64,000 nucleotides of DNA, taken from Acetobacter oeni (GTDB lineage: Bacteria > Pseudomonadota > Alphaproteobacteria > Acetobacterales > Acetobacteraceae). The DNA is taken from contig NZ_WOTA01000014.1 of assembly GCF_011516825.1 (NCBI RefSeq), forward strand, positions 1-64,000. The letters are read 5' to 3'. The stretch's first letter is position 1. The number at the start of each line of letters is the position of its first letter. Made by a program: the position numbers and the translations under genes. Under the pieces are notes generated by a model, which did not search any database, had not been told where the DNA came from, and was given only the letters and a program-made list of their open reading frames with translations. Shown piece after piece: positions 32,558 through 41,317 of the stretch.

Positions 32558-33733
32558 TCAAACCAGACCGCGCTCGGGACCCGCCTTTTCTCCGGCTCCG
32601 ACCAGAAGCAGAGCAAGTGTCACGAGTCCTGCCAGCGCCAGCATCGGCAGAAATCTGCCGGCAAAGCCGACAGCCAGCACAGCCGCCGCGCCAGAAACAT
32701 GAGACCAAGGAAAGCGGCCACCCGCGACACGTTTATAGACGGCCGTACCCAGCAGATAGATGACCGGGCCTCCGATCATAACCGCGGCATGAGATCCTTC
32801 CGCATGTTCCATCGGGTTTTCCAGAAGCAGATCGGTTCCGACAGCCGTGATAATAATCCCGCTGATCAGCACTGCATGAATGTAATGGAAATACGCCCCC
32901 ATCCGCCCGGTATCGTCCGAACGGGTAATTGCATGTTCGGCCTCTTTCAAAGAAGTTCCGAAATACAGCCACCACATGGCAATCGAGCAGAGAAAGCTGA
33001 CCAGAAACGCAAGTAGTGCCGGCGGCGTCCACAGCTCCCTCTCCGCCATCGACAGGCCGGATGCCATGATCGTTTCGCCCAGCGCGACAATCGTGAAAAG
33101 CTGACAGCGCTCAACGAGATGCGCGCCGTCGATCGTCCAGTCCCGCGTCCGCGACCGGCCGAGACCGGGCAGCGCGAATCCGAACATCGGCGAAATATAT
33201 TCGCACAGAACAGCAACGATCCAGAATGGCAGACGCCAGACCGGACTGACGAGCCCGCCTGCAATCCAGAAACATCCGGCAATGCTTACCCAGCCCAGAA
33301 TACGACGATAATTCGGAGCCAGCGGATGAGATGACGGAAGTTGCCACACAATAAAAGCAGAACGTCCGGCCTGCATTCCCACATAACACAGAGCAAAAGC
33401 GAGGCCACGCTCTCCCCATGCTTCCGGCACGGCCGCACCAACAAGCAACGCGAGAGCCATCGTCGAGAAAATCAGGCCACGTATCGCCGGTGTGCGTGGA
33501 TCAAACCAGTTCGTCACCCATGCCGCATACTGCCAGCCAAGCCAGGCCGCGAACCAGAGGACTGCCGTCTGCAAAACCCCCATAAGTGTCAGGTGATGCA
33601 GCAATCCGTGGCTGATCTGGGTAATAGCGAACACATAGACCAGATCGAAGAAAAGCTCCTCGTTGGTCACCGGGGCATGTCCGCCATCACGTCGGCGCAG
33701 TAACGGATGAAACCCGATTTTGTCTCTGCTCAT
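32558..33733 (-). CDS. LtrA family membrane protein (low temperature requirement A)
   Basis: A 391-residue protein from MSRDKIGFHPLLRRRDGGHA; the longer frame is discarded because it would include the preceding terminator. N-terminal VTNEELFFDLVYVFAITQIS is the LtrA hallmark. About ten to twelve hydrophobic helices follow, with the family block ERCQLFTIVALGETIMASGL (about 225) and WWLYFGTSLKEAEHAI. The function of LtrA is poorly known; it was named from Listeria growth at low temperature. Confidence 0.88.
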   Translation of the reverse strand: MSRDKIGFHPLLRRRDGGHAPVTNEELFFDLVYVFAITQISHGLLHHLTLMGVLQTAVLWFAAWLGWQYAAWVTNWFDPRTPAIRGLIFSTMALALLVGAAVPEAWGERGLAFALCYVGMQAGRSAFIVWQLPSSHPLAPNYRRILGWVSIAGCFWIAGGLVSPVWRLPFWIVAVLCEYISPMFGFALPGLGRSRTRDWTIDGAHLVERCQLFTIVALGETIMASGLSMAERELWTPPALLAFLVSFLCSIAMWWLYFGTSLKEAEHAITRSDDTGRMGAYFHYIHAVLISGIIITAVGTDLLLENPMEHAEGSHAAVMIGGPVIYLLGTAVYKRVAGGRFPWSHVSGAAAVLAVGFAGRFLPMLALAGLVTLALLLVGAGEKAGPERGLV

Positions 33734-33743
33734 GCGTGCTCCG

Positions 33744-33777
33744 GCAAAAAGCCGGCCCGCGACAATCGTGGGCCGGC
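33744..33777 (-). terminator. Rho-independent terminator of the 33850 SDR gene
   Basis: GCCGGCCC (33751-33758) pairs with GGGCCGGC (33770-33777). Reading leftwards a run of five T residues follows. It separates the upstream SDR from ltrA. Confidence 0.8.
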
Positions 33778-33849
33778 CTGCGATCCTATAATCAAAGGCG
33801 CTGCATTTTAACCCGCACGGGACAAAACAACCTCTGGCATGCTCAATGG

Positions 33850-34623
33850 TTACTTCGTTGTGTAACCGCCATTCACCAGAATTGTCTGTCCGGTCATCCA
33901 CCAGCCATCCGAAACCATGAAGCGAATATAGGAGACAATATCCTCAATATCGGTCAGCCCCGTCTTGCTGAACGCTGACAGAGCGGCCGCAGATTTGTGA
34001 TACGCCACCGCTTCGGGCGCTTCCTGGCCATAGAAAAACGGAGTGTCCATCGGTCCCGGCCCGATTGCATTAACCGAAATCCCCCGGTCGCCAAATTCTT
34101 TCGACGCTGCCCGCGTAAAGTGCTCAACAGGCGATTTGGAGCCAGCATAGGTCGAATAAAACGGCGTATAGGCTCCCAGAAGCGATGTGACGACTGTCAC
34201 GATCTTGCCCCTGTCATTCAGGTTTCTGCCCGCTTCCTTGATAAAGAAATAGGCTGCCTTGGTATTGATGGCGAACATGCTGTCAAATTCTTCCTCGGTC
34301 GTATCGAGGATTGGCTTCTTCAGCACCTTGCCGACCGTATTGATGGCAATATCCGGTTTGCCGATCGCGGCAATCGTGTCCGCAAACAGCTTCGCATTCG
34401 CCGCAGCCGAGCTCAGGTCTCCCTGTAACGCCACAGCTTTAAGACCTTTTCCGGTCAGTTCCGCTACCAGTTTATCCGCCGCTGCCTTGGTCGCATCGCC
34501 GTGATGATGAATCGCGATTCCCGCTGCCCCATATTCAGCAAGTTCACGAGCGATAAGCGCTCCGAGATTCTTCGCTCCACCGGTGATGAGCACCGTTTTA
34601 CCCTTGATACTATGATCAGACAT
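33850..34623 (-). CDS. Short-chain dehydrogenase/reductase divergent from a LysR regulator
   Basis: A 257-residue protein. It has the TGGAKNLGALIARELA cofactor loop, LQGDLSSAAANAKL, an INTVGK strand (in place of NNAG), catalytic Ser in TVVTSLLGAYTPFYST, and YAGSK (Tyr/Lys). The C-terminal GPGPMDTPFFYGQEAPEAVA and WMTGQTILVNGGYTTK match classical SDRs. The substrate is unknown. Divergence from the LysR gene at 34778 across an inverted repeat suggests inducible expression. Confidence 0.9.
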   Translation of the reverse strand: MSDHSIKGKTVLITGGAKNLGALIARELAEYGAAGIAIHHHGDATKAAADKLVAELTGKGLKAVALQGDLSSAAANAKLFADTIAAIGKPDIAINTVGKVLKKPILDTTEEEFDSMFAINTKAAYFFIKEAGRNLNDRGKIVTVVTSLLGAYTPFYSTYAGSKSPVEHFTRAASKEFGDRGISVNAIGPGPMDTPFFYGQEAPEAVAYHKSAAALSAFSKTGLTDIEDIVSYIRFMVSDGWWMTGQTILVNGGYTTK

Positions 34624-34686
34624 CTCCGGTTCCCTTTCGCATTTCAGGCAGCTCTTTACCCGCCGACCTTATTTATAAAAGGTATC

Positions 34687-34710
34687 TTATCGTTCGAAGT
34701 TTCACGATAA
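34687..34710. promoter_or_regulatory. LysR-type inverted repeat between SDR and LysR genes
   Basis: TTATCGT and ACGATAA are perfect inverted 7-mers separated by ten bases, in the 154-bp divergent intergenic region. The layout (T-N-A dyad with conserved ends) is that of LysR recognition sites. Confidence 0.65.
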
Positions 34711-34777
34711 ATCTGCTATTAACGGACAACACCTGTCAGAATTTCCGAACAATCAGCGAAAACAGGGAGGAGCAGCC

Positions 34778-35686
34778 ATGGACCGCATCGACCTGTTCCG
34801 CATCTTCGTTCGCGTCGTTGAAACAGGAGGTTTTTCCCGTGCCGCAGCCTCCCTCAATATGCCGCGCTCCAGCGTTTCCACCGCTATTCAGGAACTGGAA
34901 TCACGTCTCGGCACACGTCTTCTCGCCCGCACCACGCGCTCTGTAGCAGCCACTCCGGATGGCCGCGCTTTCTACGATCACGCGACACGTCTGATTGCGG
35001 ATATTGAAGACACGGAAAGCCTGTTTCGTCGCGACAGGACCTCACCCCGGGGAACGCTTCGTGTGGATATGCCCGGTCGGATCGGACGCCTGATCGTCGC
35101 CCCGGCCCTACCCGCATTCCTTTCACACTATCCCGAAATCGATATCGAGCTCGGCGTGACCGACCGCACCGTCAACCTGATCGAAGATGGCGTCGATTGC
35201 GTCGTGCGCGTTGGCCCGCTTCAGGATTCTACTCTGATCGCACGAAAGATCGGCATGCTTGATCTGATCAATGTTGCCAGCCCGACCTATCTGTCCGGAC
35301 ATGGGGTTCCGGCCACGCCACAGGATCTGGCACATCACCAGGCCGTCCGCTATGTGTCACCGTCGAACGGACGTATTGAAGACTGGGAGTGGTCAGAGGG
35401 GGGGCGGCTCCATACGCTTCAGATGTCCGGTCGCGTGACCGTCAGCAGCGCCGAAGCCCTGATTGCCTGCACACTTGCAGGCCTTGGTCTGATCCAGATT
35501 CCTGCTTTCGACGTAGCCACTTATCTGGACACAGGCACTCTGGTTGAAGTTTTGCCGGCTTACCGAGCAGACCCTGTTGCCATGACACTGCTGTATCCAC
35601 ACCGACGACACCTTTCGCCGCGCCTGCAGGTTTTTGCCGACTGGCTGTCTGTCCTGCTGACTGACCGAACGGGTTCAGCAGAATAA
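34778..35686 (+). CDS. LysR-family transcriptional regulator
   Basis: A 302-residue protein, the usual length. The winged HTH occupies residues 1-60 (MDRIDLFRIFVRVVETGGFS, then AAASLNMPRSSVSTAIQELE, SRLGTRLLARTTRSV). The effector domain follows (RGTLRVDMPGRIGRLIVAPA, with IDIELGVTDRTVNLIEDGVD). The sequence belongs to the CrgA/DmlR-like LysR group. It probably senses a small molecule and controls the divergent SDR gene and itself. Confidence 0.92.
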   Translation: MDRIDLFRIFVRVVETGGFSRAAASLNMPRSSVSTAIQELESRLGTRLLARTTRSVAATPDGRAFYDHATRLIADIEDTESLFRRDRTSPRGTLRVDMPGRIGRLIVAPALPAFLSHYPEIDIELGVTDRTVNLIEDGVDCVVRVGPLQDSTLIARKIGMLDLINVASPTYLSGHGVPATPQDLAHHQAVRYVSPSNGRIEDWEWSEGGRLHTLQMSGRVTVSSAEALIACTLAGLGLIQIPAFDVATYLDTGTLVEVLPAYRADPVAMTLLYPHRRHLSPRLQVFADWLSVLLTDRTGSAE

Positions 35687-35919
35687 AAGTCATCGGAACA
35701 CTGCCGGAGCCGGCACGTGCGACAATACAGACGCACCTTTGCGCGTCACAGAATCTGTCCGTGCCATAAAGGAACTTATTATTTCTCCGGTTAAAATAAT
35801 GTCACATCAGGCATACCTGACCACGGAGCACCTCCCGGTTTTATGATGCAGTCGCACCAGCCATCAGACGGTATAATTCTGATGACGACCTGCCATCTGA
35901 CAAAGGGTTACGAAACGTC

Positions 35920-36705
35920 GTGCTGCTGAATGTGACTGAACGCGGACCTGAGATGCCTGCAAACAACCGGCCACCGGTCGTGTTCCTCCACGGCCTGTTC
36001 GGAAGAGGACGAAATTTCGGTTTCTTCCAGCGCAGCCTCTCCACAACCTGGCGAACCCTGGCTCTGGATCTCCGAAATCACGGCGACAGTCCTCACGGTC
36101 CGATGGATTATCCTACCCTGGCAGCGGATGTGCGTGAGACGCTGGCCGCGCATAATGCCCTGCCCGCCATTGTCATTGGCCACTCCATGGGTGGTAAAAC
36201 CGCCATGATGCTGGCGCTCACTTCCCCGAATGATGTTCATGCGCTGATGATCGCGGATATCGCCCCCGGTGAGGGAGGCCTTGCTCACACTCAGGATATC
36301 GCGGAGGGACTGATCAGGTTACCAATGCCCGCAACGCTGGATCTTTCGGGAGCTGACAAGTGGCTTTCACAGGTCATCAAAGATAAAAGCGTTCGGGATC
36401 TGATGGCTCAGAATCTGGAACTCGGCGATCATCCGTGCTGGCGCATCGGTCTGTCGGAAATCCATGATGCGCTGAAAGCAATCGTAGACTGGCCCGCGAT
36501 ACCGGAGGGCGTTCGGTACGATGGTCCGACGCTATTTGTCGCTGGCAGTGAATCAGATTATATCCGCCCGGTAAACTACCCTGAAATGCGCAGATTGTTT
36601 CCGCACTACCGTCTGGATGTAATCGAAGGCGCCGGGCACTGGCTTCATGCACAGAAGCCTCGGAAATTTCTTACTATTATCGAGACATTTATCAATAGCG
36701 TTTAA
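35920..36705 (+). CDS. Alpha/beta hydrolase (YbfF-like esterase)
   Basis: 261 residues from GTG 35920, or 250 from ATG 35953. The fold shows PPVVFLHGLFGRGRNFGFFQ (oxyanion region), DLRNHGDSPHG, nucleophile elbow VIGHSMGGKTAM with Ser, Asp in FVAGSESDYIRP and catalytic His in IEGAGHWLHAQKP. The closest well-known group is the YbfF-type short-chain acyl esterase, also similar to ABHD11. The natural substrate is unknown. It has its own promoter region after the LysR gene. Confidence 0.85.
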   Translation: MLLNVTERGPEMPANNRPPVVFLHGLFGRGRNFGFFQRSLSTTWRTLALDLRNHGDSPHGPMDYPTLAADVRETLAAHNALPAIVIGHSMGGKTAMMLALTSPNDVHALMIADIAPGEGGLAHTQDIAEGLIRLPMPATLDLSGADKWLSQVIKDKSVRDLMAQNLELGDHPCWRIGLSEIHDALKAIVDWPAIPEGVRYDGPTLFVAGSESDYIRPVNYPEMRRLFPHYRLDVIEGAGHWLHAQKPRKFLTIIETFINSV

Positions 36706-36776
36706 TAATCTCTGATTTTATCAGATGCAGTGACTGCGGCCTTTGAAGAGTTTTTAGCCTGGCAAACAATTTTTTG

Positions 36777-37250
36777 CTATCCCCTTACCCGGCGAATACG
36801 CTGCACCGCCAGGCTGATCGCTCCACAAAGCACCGTATCAGAAGCCGTGCAGTTTTCCGCAGCATTTTCCTGAATGGCCTCCAGATAATCACCGGAACTT
36901 GTGCTGTTCAGATGCTTTAGCAAAAACATTCGCAGAGCCGTATCCCCCGTGAATTTCTGCGAAAGCGCCATGAAATCATCCCAGTGCATACCAAGCAGCA
37001 TTTCCGTTTTGTCGGACATAATTTCTGCTGTCGCACTATCCTCACACGGCCTGTATGCCCGATACCAGGCCAGATACTGCTGCCATCCAGTAACCGCATC
37101 CGCCACACCGTTTGCCTGTTCGGATTTCACACCTGAGCACGCGCCCGACCTCGCCGATGCCGCAGGACAACTGAACACGACTGCGATGCAGACGATACCC
37201 GACATAAACAGGGAGCTAACGGAAACAGGAAACCAGCTGCCACCTTTCAT
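36777..37250 (-). CDS. Exported protein of unknown function
   Basis: 157 residues from MKGGSWFPVSVSS; the upstream frame extension overlaps the ribosomal-protein terminator and is rejected. A signal peptide (SLFMSGIVCIAVVFSCPAAS, cleavage after ASA) precedes a helical domain with four cysteines: ACSGV, YRPCEDSA, ENCTASD and VLCGAIS. The central part reads GWQQYLAWYRAY and MLLGMHWDDFMALSQKFTGD. Paired disulfides are plausible. No family recognised. It converges with the hydrolase gene. Confidence 0.6.
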   Translation of the reverse strand: MKGGSWFPVSVSSLFMSGIVCIAVVFSCPAASARSGACSGVKSEQANGVADAVTGWQQYLAWYRAYRPCEDSATAEIMSDKTEMLLGMHWDDFMALSQKFTGDTALRMFLLKHLNSTSSGDYLEAIQENAAENCTASDTVLCGAISLAVQRIRRVRG

Positions 37251-37377
37251 CCGCAAGTTCTCCCGTCTGTTCCATCCACCGGAAAACATACGGGTCGCAG
37301 GAAACATAATCCACGGCACGGGGATGAATATCTGTGATGCCTTTTCCCTGGCGGCTTCCGGCACATCGAAACAGACC

Positions 37378-37413
37378 AAAAAAAGCCACCGACCCGAAGG
37401 CCGGCGGCTTTTC
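37378..37413 (-). terminator. Bidirectional-looking terminator of rplM-rpsI
   Basis: GCCACCGACC and GGCCGGCGGC form a stem (one mismatch region) with a CGAA tetraloop, flanked by seven A residues on the left and four T residues on the right. Leftward transcripts of rpsI end here 37 bases after the stop. Confidence 0.85.
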
Positions 37414-37449
37414 TGTAACCCGGTTCCCGAAGGAACTGTCGGACCAGAT

Positions 37450-37941
37450 TCAGCGCTTGCTGAACTGGAACGAACGACGAGCCTTGGCCCTGCCATATTT
37501 CTTACGCTCGACCTGACGGGAGTCACGGGTCAGGAACCCGGCTGCCTTCAGGATGCTGCGCAGACCTGGCTCATAATGCGTCAACGCGCGGCTGATGCCG
37601 TGACGAACCGCACCGGCCTGTCCGGACAGGCCGCCGCCCGTCACCGTGCAGACGACATCGAACTGATTGTAGCGATCAGCAACCAGGAAAGGCTGCGTCA
37701 GCAGCATGCGCAGAACCGGACGGGCAAAATAGGTGCCGATCGGACGACCGTTCACTGAGATCTCGCCTTTACCAGGCTTGATCCACACGCGGGCAACAGA
37801 TTCTTTACGACGACCCGTCGCATAGGAGCGGCCCTGCGCATCGCGCTTAACTTCGTAAACAGGTGCTTCCGGAGCCAGAGTGGCCGGAGCAACGTCTTTC
37901 AGGTCAGCAAGTGTGCCTGTGCGTTCCAGAGTCTCGGACAT
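37450..37941 (-). CDS. rpsI: 30S ribosomal protein S9
   Basis: 163 residues from [10 protein letters not shown] family-atypical N-terminal extension of about 35 residues precedes the S9 core: [40 protein letters not shown], then [20 protein letters not shown] and a basic C-terminal [15 protein letters not shown] tail that reaches the decoding centre. It is four bases downstream of rplM, in the standard rplM-rpsI order. Confidence 0.97.
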   Translation of the reverse strand: MSETLERTGTLADLKDVAPATLAPEAPVYEVKRDAQGRSYATGRRKESVARVWIKPGKGEISVNGRPIGTYFARPVLRMLLTQPFLVADRYNQFDVVCTVTGGGLSGQAGAVRHGISRALTHYEPGLRSILKAAGFLTRDSRQVERKKYGRAKARRSFQFSKR

Positions 37942-37945
37942 GGTT

Positions 37946-38425
37946 TCAGACCCCACTCTTCGCGATGGCGGTGTTTTTACGATTCAGAGCCGCAACATCC
38001 AGTTTCACCGGAGCCTGCCCGTCATGCGGGTGAGCCGGGCCGGCATAAACATGCAGGTTACGCATCTGCGCACGCTGCAAAGGGCCGCGCGTGATCATAC
38101 GCTCAATGGCTTTCTCAACCACTTCACTCGGGTTTTTACCTTCGAGGCGCTGACTGATCGTGCGCGTCTTAATGCCACCCGGATAGCCGGTATGGTAATG
38201 GAACAGCTTCTGGCCGACCTTGTTACCGGTAAGTTTAATCTTCTCCGCGTTGACGATGACGACATGGTCACCGCAATCAACATGCGGAGTGAACTGTGGC
38301 TTATGCTTGCCGCGGAGACGCTGAGCGACAATGGTGGCGAGACGACCCAGAACGAGGCCTTCGGCGTCGATCAGGATCCAGTTCTTCGTCACCTCCGCCG
38401 GTTTAAGCGAGAGAGTGGTCTTCAT
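37946..38425 (-). CDS. rplM: 50S ribosomal protein L13
   Basis: A 159-residue protein with [60 protein letters not shown], and [18 protein letters not shown] near the C-terminus. This is a complete L13, an early-assembling 50S protein. The promoter lies in 38426-38560, which also contains T-rich tracts. It is cotranscribed with rpsI. Confidence 0.97.
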   Translation of the reverse strand: MKTTLSLKPAEVTKNWILIDAEGLVLGRLATIVAQRLRGKHKPQFTPHVDCGDHVVIVNAEKIKLTGNKVGQKLFHYHTGYPGGIKTRTISQRLEGKNPSEVVEKAIERMITRGPLQRAQMRNLHVYAGPAHPHDGQAPVKLDVAALNRKNTAIAKSGV

Positions 38426-38562
38426 TGGTCTTATATCCGTCCGGAAATCTTGAGCGGTTTGAGTGGCGCCTTAATGCTCATCCGTACACGCCGCGTCAAG
38501 CTGAATCGCACACTGAAGACGCTCTTTCGACGTTTTTCTCTGTTTTTTCTAATGTTTTCACT

Positions 38563-38580
38563 GCGGTAACATATTACCGC
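38563..38580. other. Perfect inverted repeat upstream of rplM
   Basis: GCGGTAA and TTACCGC flank a four-base loop, about 140 bases upstream of rplM and 138 before the opposite gene. It could be a protein-binding dyad or an RNA hairpin; no T-run adjoins it. Confidence 0.4.
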
Positions 38581-38717
38581 AACCATAAATTCACGTTTCC
38601 CTGACAGCGGCTGTCGCTTTCGAATCCTGCTGAGAATACAGACACGGACAGGTGCTCCCCGGCACGGTTCCTGTTAGAAAGAGCAGGAACCCGCTGACCT
38701 GAAAGACCTTTGCCCTT

Positions 38718-40295
38718 ATGACCAGCCGCCGCAGTTTTCTGACCGTCGCCATTCTCTCTGCCACTGCCCTGGCTGGTCTCGGCGGCGCCGGCTGGATCTG
38801 GATGCACCGGCAGGCCAATACCGAACTGACGATGGAACTGGATCAGATCCGCAGTCAGTTGCCCCCCGGCACGGAACTGACATGGGGGCGAGCTGTCGCC
38901 ATGCCTGTCAGCCATGGCGCACGGCTGACGGATGTGACTCTCAAGAAGCCTGATGGCACAATAACCGCTGCGGCGCTGGAACTGGTTGGCGCTCACCAGA
39001 AACCCGCCTCTGTGGACAATCCCGGCAGCCAGCTGCTGCAGTTCGACCATGTTCTCGCGCACACAATGCGTATTATAGTGGAAAAAGGCGTCATAGATAT
39101 CCGTAGACTGGCTCTGGACGGGCTCACTCTGCCGACAGAATCGAACAGGCTGCCGGAACTCGTGATCGATCACGGCGAGCTGGCTGGCCTGACGTTACAT
39201 TCCGCAGACGGAAAAGTATCTCTCACCCTGGACAACGCCGCGCTTGACCAGTTCGGAACCGGGCGGGCGTCCCGGCTTGTTCTGGGTCACTTTGCCGCAA
39301 ACCACGACGTTCATCCGCTTCTGACCCTCTCCGTTGAACGCTTTTCCTCGGACGGTGACGATCTGGCGTCAGAATTCATCGCTTATCTGAACGGCCAGCA
39401 TGTGCCGCCACGTGACGGCACGCAGAGCACCCATATCGAAAATCTCCTGGCAAAAGGCGAAGCAGGCCAGCCCGGTAAAGTGATGCAACCCATCGTCGGC
39501 ATCGAGCGCCTGACCAGTTTCAGCAACACCACGGACCAGAAAAGCCATGTTGCTGTCAGTCTCACACATTTTCGCCTCTGGCCGACTGCCCCGCGCACGG
39601 CGATCCTTAAAACCCTCGGCTACGCACGACTGGACGCCTCGGTCGTCATAAACGCCATGATGGATTACAGTGCCGGTGTGACGCACATTTCACAGTTCGA
39701 CATGAACGCCCCGACTTTCGGTCGCTTCGACCTTTCCGGCGATTTTATCAATGTCAACGGATCGACTGCCGACGCATTGACCGGACGCATGACACCGCCT
39801 GATGTCAGCCATCTCGATCTGAGCTGGCGTGACGACGGCCTCGTTTCTCATTTTCTGCAAAACGCCGCACTGGGTCAGGGCATGGACCCGGACGCCTATG
39901 TGCCGCTGCTGCAACGCTCACTCGCGCCACAGGGAAGCGCGCCGGACAGTATCGGCGCCCAGCTCGCAAATTATATCGCCAGCCCCGGCGCCGGTCCTCT
40001 CACCGCCATCGTCGCCCCGCAACAGCAATTACCCTTCGGAGCCGTCGTCGCGGCTCTCGCCACGGCGACCCGACCTGGCACAGCGGATGCAATCGGTCTC
40101 ACCATCCAGGCGGCCTCAGCAGCAAAAGCAACGCCGGACAACGCACCGGATCCGGATATGACGACCGATGAACCTGTTGATCCCAATATTCTGAAAACAC
40201 CGCCACCAGGTAAGCTTCCCCCCGTCACAGAACCAGCAGGCACAGCCCCCGTGACGCCCCCGGCAGTTCCAGCACCCACCGCGCCACGCCCGTGA
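38718..40295 (+). CDS. Membrane-anchored periplasmic protein of unknown function
   Basis: A 525-residue protein. An N-terminal signal anchor (FLTVAILSATALAGLGGAGW) is followed by a large periplasmic domain with repeated amphipathic strands (for example LSVERFSSDGDDLASEFIAY and AVSLTHFRLWPTAPRTAILK), recalling DUF945/AsmA-like lipid-transfer proteins, though this is not secure. The last 70 residues are Pro/Ala/Thr-rich. The stop overlaps the GTG start of the NAD(P)-binding gene by four bases. Confidence 0.6.
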   Translation: MTSRRSFLTVAILSATALAGLGGAGWIWMHRQANTELTMELDQIRSQLPPGTELTWGRAVAMPVSHGARLTDVTLKKPDGTITAAALELVGAHQKPASVDNPGSQLLQFDHVLAHTMRIIVEKGVIDIRRLALDGLTLPTESNRLPELVIDHGELAGLTLHSADGKVSLTLDNAALDQFGTGRASRLVLGHFAANHDVHPLLTLSVERFSSDGDDLASEFIAYLNGQHVPPRDGTQSTHIENLLAKGEAGQPGKVMQPIVGIERLTSFSNTTDQKSHVAVSLTHFRLWPTAPRTAILKTLGYARLDASVVINAMMDYSAGVTHISQFDMNAPTFGRFDLSGDFINVNGSTADALTGRMTPPDVSHLDLSWRDDGLVSHFLQNAALGQGMDPDAYVPLLQRSLAPQGSAPDSIGAQLANYIASPGAGPLTAIVAPQQQLPFGAVVAALATATRPGTADAIGLTIQAASAAKATPDNAPDPDMTTDEPVDPNILKTPPPGKLPPVTEPAGTAPVTPPAVPAPTAPRP

Positions 40296-41197
40296 CGCCT
40301 TGCAGCATTCATGTGATCGGCGCTGGCGGCCGTTCCGGCGCCGCTCTCTGCCGTACGCTTCTTGTGCAGGGCAATAACATCATCCCTCTGATCCGGAACC
40401 CCGAACGCTATCGGACCGGTCTCGCCGGCGTCGGCCTGTCTCCTGGGGAACATATGGCGGGTGGGGGCTCTTTGCGGAAACCCCGCATCGTTGATCTTAC
40501 CGGTCCGGCAAACACGCTGAAAGCCGCTCTGACCGATGCTGCCATCGTTGTCTGCACAGCCCATGCCCGGAATATCCCGGCAATACTCAACGCTGCGCCG
40601 CCAGAAGCCCGGATCGTCGCTCTCGGCAGCACCCGCAAATTCACCCGCTGGCCGGATGCGCACGGCAATGGCGTACTCCAGGGCGAGCAGGCTCTGCTCA
40701 CTTCGGGACGTAATGGTGTCATCCTGCATCCGACTATGATTTACGGCGCGGCGGGCGAAAACAATGTGCAGCGCCTCGCCGCCCTGCTGAAATATCTTCC
40801 CCTCATCCCGCTGCCGGACGGTGGTCGCGCTCTGGTTCAGCCCATTTATCAGAATGACGTAACAGCCAGCCTTGTCGCCGCCATCAATAAAAACTGGACC
40901 GGTCCGCACAGTCTGGTCATCGCCGGAGCCGCTCCTGTGAATTATCGCGGGTTCGTTCACCTTGTTGCGCGTGCTGCCGGGCTAACAGTCCGACCAGTCA
41001 TCTCTGTTCCGGCCGCACCGCTGATCGCAGCCGCTGCCCTGACGCGCCTGGCTCCCGGACTGCCCGATATCGGCCCCGCCGAAATTCGGCGGCTGCTGGA
41101 AGATAAAGCCTTTGATATCGGACCAATGGTCAGAACTCTTGGTGTCGTGCCCGTTTCGCTGGAAACCGGTCTCGCGCATCTCTTCGGAAAAAATTGA
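40292..41197 (+). CDS. NAD(P)-binding NmrA/atypical SDR-type protein
   Basis: 301 residues from a GTG overlapping the previous stop. The Rossmann motif IHVIGAGGRSGAALCRTL is at the N-terminus. It lacks the YxxxK of classical SDRs but has GSTRKFTRWPDAHGNGVLQG, ILHPTMIYGAAGENNVQRLA and a C-terminal domain like NmrA or the NDUFA9/complex-I assembly group. Activity could be regulatory, isomerase-like or structural; the substrate is unknown. It is probably translated together with the preceding membrane protein. Confidence 0.75.
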   Translation: MTPCSIHVIGAGGRSGAALCRTLLVQGNNIIPLIRNPERYRTGLAGVGLSPGEHMAGGGSLRKPRIVDLTGPANTLKAALTDAAIVVCTAHARNIPAILNAAPPEARIVALGSTRKFTRWPDAHGNGVLQGEQALLTSGRNGVILHPTMIYGAAGENNVQRLAALLKYLPLIPLPDGGRALVQPIYQNDVTASLVAAINKNWTGPHSLVIAGAAPVNYRGFVHLVARAAGLTVRPVISVPAAPLIAAAALTRLAPGLPDIGPAEIRRLLEDKAFDIGPMVRTLGVVPVSLETGLAHLFGKN

Positions 41198-41317
41198 TGT
41201 AAGACAGGCTGTGACAGGTTCACCGGAAACGGGCCATTGGCACAGCCTGTCGTCAGGATGTCTCTTACAGATTCGAAGCGATGGTGAAGCGAAATCAGCC
41301 CTGAGCCGCAGCTTTCG

